Positions 1 through 64,000 of a DNA stretch of 64,000 bases are shown here, one piece after another. Source of the DNA: Dipteronia dyeriana. Its lineage: Eukaryota; Streptophyta; Magnoliopsida; Sapindales; Sapindaceae. The stretch is from positions 114,697,088-114,761,087 of the forward strand of contig CM065300.1 in assembly GCA_032871835.1 (NCBI GenBank), given 5' to 3'. The stretch's first letter is position 1. Each line of letters starts with the position of its first letter. A program made the position numbers and the translations under genes. Below the pieces are notes generated by a model. That model was given only the letters and a program-made list of their open reading frames with translations, was not told the DNA's origin and searched no databases.

Positions 1-703
1 ACCTAATCATGTTGACACTTTTTGGTGATGGCAAGGCTTTTCGGGATTCTTCCTTTTTTGCTTAGATAGGTTGAGATTATACCTCGACCAAGCAGGAAAG
101 CATTGAAAGACAAGTTCAACACCCTAAAGGTCTCTTTGTGAAGGTAAAGATGGTAGCATGCTTCAGAGGAGGTCGCAAGATACCTCGACCTCGGGGAACC
201 GAGGTCCTCCCACGTCTACCTAGCTTCGGGCTTCAATCCTTTTATAGGAGGCTTGATGTGGTCACGTCGGGCTTTAATTGGTGAGCTTGGATGCGTGGAA
301 GATGCTCAGATGGTATGGGCAGCTTCGTCTTGCTCTTACAGGATCACTTGGTAGCTCAACCTCGAGCATTGATACCTCGTTACATAAGCCCAAATTTAGA
401 CCCTTGCATGAAGGTTGGGAAATGGAAAATTTTCCTTTGGTCCCTATCCAAATTTGGCTATTAACAGAAGTCTCATCTGACTTGAACGACAGTGATTTAG
501 TCGGAGTTGGAGTCAGATTTCCTGTTTTATTTAGGAAATTTTCCCTTTCTTTTAGTCGCCCGTATCATGGAGGAGATCTCTCCTTAAATGCAAGCTACAA
601 GTGGCAAGCGAGGGAGTGATTTCTTTTTTAAAATGGCGACACACGGGCATTGAGGCAAAAACCTTAATCACGCCCTCGTCATTATATGCTTTCCTATCTC
701 GCC

Positions 704-716
704 TATATAAACCCGG
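704..716 (+). promoter_or_regulatory. TATA-like box of the gypsy-type fragment
   Basis: The string CTATATAAACCCG lies about 130 bases before the first gag-like ATG at 844. Distance and form fit a Pol II core promoter in an LTR. This is a motif match only; no transcript start can be seen. Confidence 0.4.
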
Positions 717-843
717 CATCCTCTTTGCTTCTCTCACACCTCCCAAATCCCTTCTTTTAAATTTCAAAAACCTCAACTTTCTTACTCACCACTTCCTTGA
801 GTTTCCAAGCCTCGAGCTTCAAACTGATTTTCCCGTCTGAACC

Positions 844-1836
844 ATGTCACATTCAAGTAGCAACAGTGTCGAGAGAATGGTGGAGGGCGAGTCCCCGTGT
901 CCCGATAGATAAAAACGAGCTCAGGAAGAAGATAATGGGGAGAGTAATGCCCATTCTCTGTAAACACGCCGTCGCTCTAGCCAGAACTTTGCTATCAAGG
1001 TTGGCCTTTCAAACAATCCAGACGCCTCGTTTGAAATTGTTGAAGAAGACTTTGACGAAGAGTCAAGCGAGGTTGAGGTTACGGGGGGTCGGGTCGAGGC
1101 TACCGCCCTCGCAATAGGAGTGATATTCACCCTCCCGTATGATTTTAGAATTATCCCCGATTCCACTACCACCGTTGAATCGATTAACCGCCTGAGGAGG
1201 AGGTTTGGCATTCCTGACTGTATCTCGATTATTGTTCCCCATAGGAACTATAACGTATTCACTCCTCCACCTGGTGTGTGTCCCATCCACACCGCCGTTT
1301 TCAATTGCGGGGTCAGGTTGTCTCTTTATCCTTCTCTTCCTCGGGCCCTCTTCGCCCTATAGCTTGCTCCTCTTCAACTAACACCAGGGTTCTGGAGACA
1401 CCTGGTGGGCTTTCTTGTGTTATGGAAGGAACAATGCGAGAATGATGGTATTGATCGAGAGCCAGGACCAGACGAGTTGGGGTCTCTTTTCCAGGTTACT
1501 GCTAACTCCCCTGGTCAAAAGGGACAATTCTACCTCCGGGCGAAGAACCGACTAAACTTCATAGTCCCCGAAGCTACCAAGAAGGACACCCTTTGGAAGG
1601 AAGAGTGGGTGGTGTTGAGTGGCGATTGGGGGAGCTCGGTCTTCATCGGGGGAACTGAAAACCAGGTCCCAACCCGGTTCAGTGGCAAGCCATCCTGGGA
1701 AAAGGTTTCTCCCATCGCCGAGTTTAAGTCGATTCTAGAAGCGATTGTCGCACGGAACTTCGTCAATCTGAGGTATCACACCTTGGATGCTAATGACCCC
1801 AACCGGGTGAACCGGTATCTGCACATCTCCGTTGCT
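844..1836 (+). pseudogene. gag-like protein of 'putative gypsy type transposon' class, broken
   Basis: The frame opens with MSHSSSNSVERMVEGE and stops at once (TAG after CPDR). It resumes through an acidic linker (EIVEEDFDEESSEVEV) into segments at 1120-1362 and 1405-1836. Recognisable pieces are VFTPPPGVCPIHTAVF, LVGFLVLWKEQCEN, GQFYLRAKNRLNF and LWKEEWVVLSGDW. Together they resemble the plant family called Transposase_28 or putative gypsy type transposon, a gag-like protein of some Ty3/gypsy elements. The 3' part looks like a spliced structure: a GT-like donor after SVASPG near 1837 and an acceptor-like TTTCAG near 1950. Several stops make it non-functional. The family assignment is from memory of motif style, not a search. 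Confidence 0.55.
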
Positions 1837-2137
1837 TCCCCTGGTGTATCTAATTTCTTTGCTTTTGTTACCTCGACTTCTTTCGCTGTCACTTGTTGAT
1901 TTTAATTCCTTGTTGATTTACACAGTTTCAGTTATTCCTCTACCATTTCAGCAAGAGTCTAACTTGCTAAAAGATACTCTTCTTTCCCTAGGTCTTACCC
2001 CACCTAAACTCCCTGTCACCCAAGCAGCCTGGACTCCCTTTCCTCATATGGTGATGAGGGGTAGTGGGCGCCTCCTTACTGGGATCCCCAAGGTACTTTC
2101 AACCAATCCCTATGACCGTTTACGATTGCGGGGTCAG

Positions 2138-5100
2138 GTTCTCTTTACACTTGTCATCTGTTTTACATGTGCCTACCTTATCTAATAACTTACTATCTAT
2201 CAGTCAAACCACTAAATCTCTTAACTGTACTGTCACCTTCTGGCCTACTCTTTTTGTTTTTTAAGACATTCACACCAAGGAAACGATTGGAAATGGTAGG
2301 GAAAGATGGGGGTTGTATTGCTTTACAACACATAGTTCTCCGAGCTCTTCACACTAATCTAACCAACCTCATAGAGTAGTACAAGTCAACTCCGATAAGA
2401 AAAGTAATATCTATCTCTGGTATAGACGCTTAGGACATTGTTCATTTGGATACCTTAAGTTTTTATTTCCATCCTCGTTTACCGGTCAAAAGAATTTTCA
2501 ATGTGAAACATGTGTTTTGTCAAAACATCATCGCACTGTTTTTCCTTCCAGTAATCATAATAGGAGTTTTATGCCATTTTCTCTTACCCTATTATGATGT
2601 ATGGGGTCCTTCTAATGTTGTGTATGTATCTGGTATGCGTTGGTTTGTTACATTTATTGATGACTGCACAGGTATGACTTGGATTTTCCTTTTAAAAAAT
2701 AAGTGATGTATGTGATGCTTTTTAAAAAATTTATCATATGGTCTGCACACAGTTTCATAAGAAAATTCGGGTTTTACGTTCTGATAAAGGTGGTGAATAT
2801 CTCAATCATAATTTCAAAAACTTCTGTTTACAAAATGATACTCTCCACCAAACATCTTGTGCACATACCCCACAACAAAATGGCACAACCGAGCGTAAAA
2901 ATCGTCATCTCTTAGAGGTTGCACGATCATTACTACTCGAAATGCATATGCCTAAATCTTTTTGGGGTGACGCTGTATTATCTGTTGCATATCTCATTAA
3001 TCGTGTCATCTAGTGTTTTGTCTTTTCAAACTCCACTACAATCCTTGTCTCGTTACTGTGATGTTAACTCTGTCTTACATATTCTTCCCCGAGTATTTGG
3101 ATGTGTAGTATATGTACATATCCGTACTCCTCATCGAGGAAAGCTAGACCCGCGTGCTCTTAAGTGTCTTTATCGGATATTATTCTAGCTCACAAAATGG
3201 GTACAAGTGTTACCATCCTCTGTCTCGTAGGGTGTTTGTTTCACAGGATGTTACATTTTGGGAAAATGAGACATACTTTGCCTCGGAGACTCCTCTTAAG
3301 AGGGGGAACACAAACCATGAAGAGAAGCCTTCTACGGTAGAAAATGGTATATCTGTTAGTTTGCTTATTAGTTTGCTTATTAGTTTGCTCGAGTCTCCTA
3401 CAGACACTATTAGTTTACCCGTAAGTCTATCCTCTTGAAGAAGAAAGTCAAATCTTCTGAAGAAAAAAAAATGAGATTCCTGAAAGAACATAACAAACTT
3501 GGAATAAAGAGAAACAGGAGCAGTTAGCCCCCACACAGGTGGCGCAACCCCTTACTTCCCCTTCTCCAACACTAGTTCATCAATCAGACTCTGAGGTGGA
3601 AAATGCTCTTGAGGTAATTCCTGAACTCTCTACTTTATCTAACGACTTGTAGAGTGAAAATCACACAGATCCTGACCCCGGTTTACCCACTCGACGGTAT
3701 CCCAGTCGATAACTTGTACGTTTTGGTTTCTCCTCTGAACAACCTCAAACAGAAAGTAAGGATCTCTACTCCATCACTGATTACATCTCAACTTACAGAT
3801 TGTCTGAATCCTTAGAGGAATTTGCACATCAATTATCCTCTGCATCTATACCTAGTAAATTACAGGATGCACTGACAGACTAGAAATGGGTACAAGCAAT
3901 AAGAGAAGAAATGAAGGCGTTACAAAAAAAACTGTATGTGGGAGATAGTGGATCTACCTAAAGAAAAGAAGGTTGTTGGGTGTCGATGGGCATATACCGT
4001 TAAGCACAGAGCAAATGGTTCAATTGAAAGGTACAAGGCTAGGTTGGTCGCCAAAGGGTATACTCAGACCTATGGGGTTGACTACCAGGAGAAGTTTGCT
4101 CCAATGGCCAAGTTAAACACCGTTAGGGTACTTTTATCACTAGCAGCGAACTTAGATTGGCCATTGAAACAGTTCGATGTGAAGAATGTATTTCTACATA
4201 GGGAACTTAGTGAAAAAGTATATATGGAACTCCCTCCCAGTTTCGAGTCTCAAATTGGCAAAGTATGTAAGCTGAAGAAGGTTATTTACGGACTGAAACA
4301 ATCAACTAGAGCCTGGTTCGAGCGATTCAGTACATCAAGGAGAAGATTCAGATACCATAAGAGTAACTCAAGTCACACCTTATTCTTCAAATGTAAGGGT
4401 GACAAGATCACTATACTGATCATCTATGTTGACGATATGACTGTTACAGGAAAAGATGATCTGGAGATGACTAATCTCCAAAGTCACTTGGCTACAGAGT
4501 TCGAAATGAAAGACCTGGGGGTATTAAGGTACTTTTAGGGAAATGAGAAAGCCCGATCAAAACATGGGCAGTCAGAGAGAGTATGTTCTTGATCTACTTA
4601 CAGAAACCGAGATGCTTGCTAGCAAACTAGCAGACACTCCTATGGATCAAAGCCACAAGTTATGTGAATGTCTAGATCACCCTGATCAAACCCCAACAAA
4701 CAAATAAAGATATCAGAGGCTTATTGGTAAGCTCATCTACTTATCGCATACTCATCCTGATATTACATATGCAGTGAGTGTGGTAAGCCAGTTTATGCAC
4801 GCTCCCACGGAGAATCACATGGATGCAGTTCTTCGGATTTTAAGGTACCTAAAAGGATCTCCTAGCAGAGGATTAATGTTTTCTAAAAATGAACATCTAG
4901 ATGTCAAGGGATACACGGATGCTGATTGGGCTGGGAATGCTAGTTATCGGAGATCTGCTTCTGGGTATTTCACCTTTGTAGGAGGTAACCTAGTCACTTG
5001 GTGGAGTAGGAAACAGACTGTGGTCTCACGATCTAGTGCTAAGGTAGAATTCTGAGGCATTACCCAAGGAATTACTGAATTGTTGTGGTTGAAGAACTTG

Positions 5101-5382
5101 TTGGGCGACTTGGGATTTCACCCAAAGGGTAGCATGAAGCTATATTGTGATAATAAAGCTTTGGTTCAGATTGCCAATAATCCTATCCAACATGATTGTA
5201 CCAAACATGTGGAGATAGATCAATTATTTATCAAAGAGAAGATAGAAGAAAAGATAATTGAGCTTTCGTATGTACCAAGTAAGGATCAACTTGCAGATTT
5301 CCTCATAAAGGCTATTAATGGAAGGAACTTTCATGACTCAATTAGTAAGTTGGGCATGAGTGACATCTACGCACCAACTTGA
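2138..5382 (+). pseudogene. A1 pol remnant (pre-integrase, integrase, RT, RNase H)
   Basis: Pieces in order: SSVLHVPTLSNNLLSIS (post-protease, 2150-2210); an HHCC pre-integrase finger whose first His reads Tyr (WYRRLGH, then CETCVLSKH, 2420-2530); integrase core with FIDD (2655), LRSDKGGEY (2775) and PQQNGTTERKNRHLLE (2870); linker (3150-3720); RT (3936-4538) with YVDDM near 4425; RNase H (4774-5382) ending SKLGMSDIYAPT. Stops and frameshifts break it at least at 2264, 2700, 3010, 3650, 4537 and 5053. In copia elements these parts make one Gag-Pol polyprotein that is processed and copies RNA to DNA in virus-like particles. This copy cannot. Confidence 0.85.
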
Positions 5383-5383
5383 A

Positions 5384-5397
5384 GGGGGGGGGGGGGG
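5384..5397 (+). repeat. polypurine tract of A1 expanded to 14 G
   Basis: Just after the RNase H stop (TGA 5380-5382) there are 14 consecutive G where sister copies have GAGGGGGAG or AGGGGGAG. The tract primes plus-strand synthesis in retroelements. The long G run, directly before the LTR, has probably grown by slippage. Confidence 0.75.
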
Positions 5398-5608
5398 TTC
5401 AGAATATAATCAATTAGATTGTATAGTTGACTGATTGATTGCCTAATTAGTGTAATTGATTGCTTGATTCGTGTAGTTGACAATTAGCTTGATTGTAAGA
5501 GATCATTGTATTAATTATAGGAGAATCATTTCCTTGATTCTTGTAATTCCCTATAAATTGCCTCCATTTGGAGAAGAATAAACAAAAAACAAACTCTCAA
5601 TTTGTTCA
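5397..5608 (+). repeat. A1 3' LTR, first copy
   Basis: Short LTR of about 212 bases. Its start is blurred (GTTCAGAAT where sisters have TGTTAGAAT) and it ends AATTTGTTCA. It carries the family's TATA-like CCCTATAAATTG near 5550. It matches the LTRs of A3 and A4 throughout. Confidence 0.85.
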
Positions 5609-5895
5609 GAAACCACCTTTCGGTTAGACGGTAGTGGCTTAACACTAAGAATATAATCAATTAGATTGTATAGTTGACTGATTGATTGCCTAATTAGTGT
5701 AATTGATTGCTTGATTCGTGTAGTTGACAATTAGCTTGATTGTATGAGATCATTGTATTAATTATAGGAGAATCATTTCCTTGATTCTTGTAATTCCCTA
5801 TAAATTGCCTCCATTTGGAGAAGAATAAACAAAAAACAAACTCTCAATTTGTTCAGAAACCACCTTTCGGTTAGACGGTAGTGGCTTAACACTAA
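5402..5895 (+). repeat. 247-bp tandem duplication of LTR plus 40 bases of target gag
   Basis: Copy 1 is 5402-5648 and copy 2 is 5649-5895. I see a single clear difference (GTAAGAGATC versus GTATGAGATC). Each unit is the A1 LTR without its first bases plus 40 bases of element G's gag (antisense). The five bases AGAAT occur at the start, the internal joint and the end, so they probably provided the microhomology. Near-identity points to a recent event. Confidence 0.9.
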
Positions 5896-6500
5896 GAATT
5901 CTGCCACAAACTTTATCTAAACTATCACTCAGTCCAATGAGGAATTTAAAGATCCACATGTCTTCCATATAGCTCCATCCTCTGAACACTTCCAATCTAA
6001 CGAGTTGAGTATGTCCACCTGCTGCCAAAGGAGCGATAGTTTGTTGAAATATTCTATCACCGTTAAATCCCCCTGCTTCACTTCGTATAGGACTCCTTCA
6101 ATTCTGAACCTCTCGGAGATATTGTCTTTATTTGAGTAGATTTCTTTAGCAGCCTCCCACACTTCATTGGATGTTTCATATAACAAAAAATTCTCTCTAA
6201 CCTCTGGTGTCATTGAGTTTATAAGCCAAGACATGACTTTGCTATTTTCTGATTCCCAAAGCTTGTAACCCTTGTCTTTCTTTTCTGGAATCTCCACATC
6301 TCCTGTGACAAACTCAGCTTTACCTTTCCCTTTCCCTTTGATGTAAAGCATAACAAATTGTGACCAGGGCAAGTAATTGTGACCATTCACTTTGTGATTT
6401 GTGATGATTTGAGAAATTTGGATTAGATCGGCAGTACCACTACCAGAAGATAAGCCTCCAGAATTAACATTGGAAGCAATCCCGAATCACAACATAGTTG
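5856..6500 (-). pseudogene. copia-G gag fragment
   Basis: Minus-strand frame with NGHNYLPWSQFVMLYIKGKG, MSWLINSMTPEVRENFLLYE, SNEVWEAAKEIYSNK and YFNKLSLLWQQVD, which are hallmarks of the copia gag (UBN2 / retrotran_gag type). It continues, after a frame break near 5930-5960, through LSDSLDKVCGRILSVKPLP and is cut there by A1. Gag forms the virus-like particle. The zinc knuckle and everything after it are missing here. Confidence 0.8.
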
Positions 6501-6588
6501 AAGGGTAGTGAAAGAGGAATATGAGTTTTGCCGGTAAAAACCAGAGATGATATTGCAGGAAAAGCAATAGAGATTAGGACCAGAGGTA

Positions 6589-6600
6589 GCTCCAATACCA
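6589..6600 (-). other. primer binding site of element G
   Basis: On the minus strand TGGTATTGGAGC directly follows the LTR. It is close to the initiator-Met tRNA type site TGGTATCAGAGC, with CA replaced by TG. Inferred from position and form. Confidence 0.65.
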
Positions 6601-6928
6601 TAAAGAAATTGTTTTTCACTCATTCACGTTTTGTACAAAAAAAGCAATATATACATCTAATGTCACCTACCAAAAAATATCCTACAATCAAGGAATTGGG
6701 AAGAAGAAATTGTTTTTCACTCACTTATTCACGTTCTATACAAAATAAGCAATATATACATCTAATGTTACCTACCAAAAAATATCCTACAATCAAGGAG
6801 TTAACTCCTAACTTAATTAGAGAATCACTCTCCTATCTTAGATAGGAAACTTATAAATAGATGAGATCCCTCTAATTTAGGATACAGAATAAAATAAGCT
6901 ATAAACTAGGGATTGACATATTCCAACA
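6601..6928 (-). repeat. 5' LTR of element G with internal 101-bp tandem duplication
   Basis: LTR of 328 bases. A unit beginning AAGAAATTGTTTTTCACTCA occurs at 6603 and again at 6704, with a few differences, so part of the LTR (its R/U5 side) is doubled. A TATA-like string (TTATAAATAG on the + strand near 6851) is present. No second LTR lies in the window. Confidence 0.75.
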
Positions 6929-7090
6929 TCTATAAAGTACTGTTAATATCTCAAACATCAACGTAAAGGGCATTTGTGAATTATACAGTTTTCATTGTTG
7001 AAATGAAACTTTTATATTTTCTTAGGGTCTCAAATCATATGCTTTAGGTTAGTCACCTGTGGAAACCGAAATTTAGAATGATGCACATAC

Positions 7091-63856
<56,766 letters not shown>

Positions 63857-64000
63857 CTGCAAAAAACAAAAACCATTATGAAAAATATGCATCAATATAA
63901 TTACAGCGCAAATAAAACACATCTATTCAAATGCCTATCATTGAATAAATAATAACCGATAATTGCATTAAGAAAAATGTAGCTTGCAGCCAATGCATTT

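Larger units (their letters stand above)
1..2124 (+). mobile_element. gypsy-type retroelement fragment (promoter region and gag-like gene)
   Basis: This stretch is clearly richer in G+C than the AT-rich introns to its right. Bases 1-840 hold no convincing gene but carry a TATA-like box (CTATATAAACC near 704) ahead of an ATG at 844, as expected for an LTR or leader. A gag-like reading frame follows. No LTR pair, primer site or TSD can be seen because the left end is outside the window. The right end joins copia-A sequence at about 2125-2140 through a shared 16-base string. It could be an insertion into copia-A element A1, or a template-switch chimera with it. Confidence 0.6.
2125..5855 (+). 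mobile_element. copia-A element A1, 5'-truncated, inserted in element G
   Basis: Ty1/copia element with pre-integrase, integrase, reverse transcriptase and RNase H in copia order, then a polypurine tract and a 3' LTR. No 5' LTR or gag is present; the left side switches to gypsy-type sequence near 2125-2140. The 3' LTR (from about 5397) is tandemly duplicated with 40 bases of target (see 5402-5895). The right flank is the gag of element G, so A1 landed in G. Its reverse transcriptase is interrupted by stops and its RNase H by a TGA at 5053. It lies antisense to SEC6. Confidence 0.85.
5856..6928 (-). mobile_element. copia-G element, 5' LTR and gag only, interrupted by A1
   Basis: Read on the minus strand: 5' LTR (6928 to 6601), a primer site TGGTATTGGAGC (6600-6589), then gag until A1 cuts in at 5856. 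The rest of G should lie left of A1, outside the window. The LTR opens TGTTGGAATATG, and its inner end reads TTA rather than TCA. No TSD partner is visible. Confidence 0.8.

Noticed and set aside
5402..5895. Tandem 247-base units as the start of a satellite array
   Set aside because: Only two units exist and they are clearly LTR plus target sequence.

Overview
The window is plant nuclear DNA, most likely from a eudicot. It is the inside of one host gene, SEC6 (an exocyst subunit), read on the minus strand, with introns filled by LTR retrotransposons. Seventeen SEC6 exons (1,528 coding bases, 509 codons) lie between 63856 and 7091. All have GT-AG borders, phases agree at every junction, and none has an internal stop. 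The 5' exons lie beyond 64000. The expected last exon (ending near W-R-K-W in the family) was not found between 1 and 7090, so it probably lies beyond the left edge. I cannot name the species.

About four fifths of the window is mobile DNA. Local family labels are used here: copia-A (six copies, A1-A6), copia-B (B1, B2), copia-C, D, F and G, gypsy-E (gag only), a chromovirus fragment, and a gypsy-type gag fragment. Primer sites mostly resemble the initiator-Met tRNA type (TGGTATCAGAGC).

Layout from the left. 1-2124: gypsy-type gag-like fragment joined to A1 (2125-5855), which sits in the gag of G (5856-6928, minus). 7091-8479: six SEC6 exons. The 8.9-kb intron holds a C element (9777-15861, TSD AAAGT) whose middle has been replaced by the 5' half of a B element, and beside it a foldback hairpin (16021-16376). 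17387-17689: two exons. The 15.5-kb intron holds D (18328-32868, TSD CTTCT); D holds A2 (18835-29196, minus, TSD GGAAT); A2 holds both B2 (21049-26009, minus, TSD CTAAC) and a 977-bp MITE (26761-27737, TSD TAG). 33196-33476: two exons. The 8.1-kb intron holds A3 (33634-41478, TSD CTACA) with an F fragment inside. 41617-45662: seven exons with short, mostly TE-free introns. The 18.2-kb intron holds A4 (46263-51809) with a captured chromovirus integrase/chromodomain fragment, then E (52476-63696) holding A6 (53561-63102, minus, TSD AAACA) holding A5 (56378-61713, minus, TSD ATATT). One more exon lies at 63830-63856.

Every retroelement protein region seen is broken by stops, frameshifts, deletions or lost catalytic residues. 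LTR divergence, counted by hand, follows the nesting order: E about 7%, A6 about 5%, A5 about 1%; D about 9%, A2 and B2 about 4%. Two related copia-A copies share a gag-less structure, and E carries only gag, so parts of this population look like non-autonomous lineages moved in trans. SEC6 appears to have kept its reading frame while its introns took in tens of kilobases of DNA.
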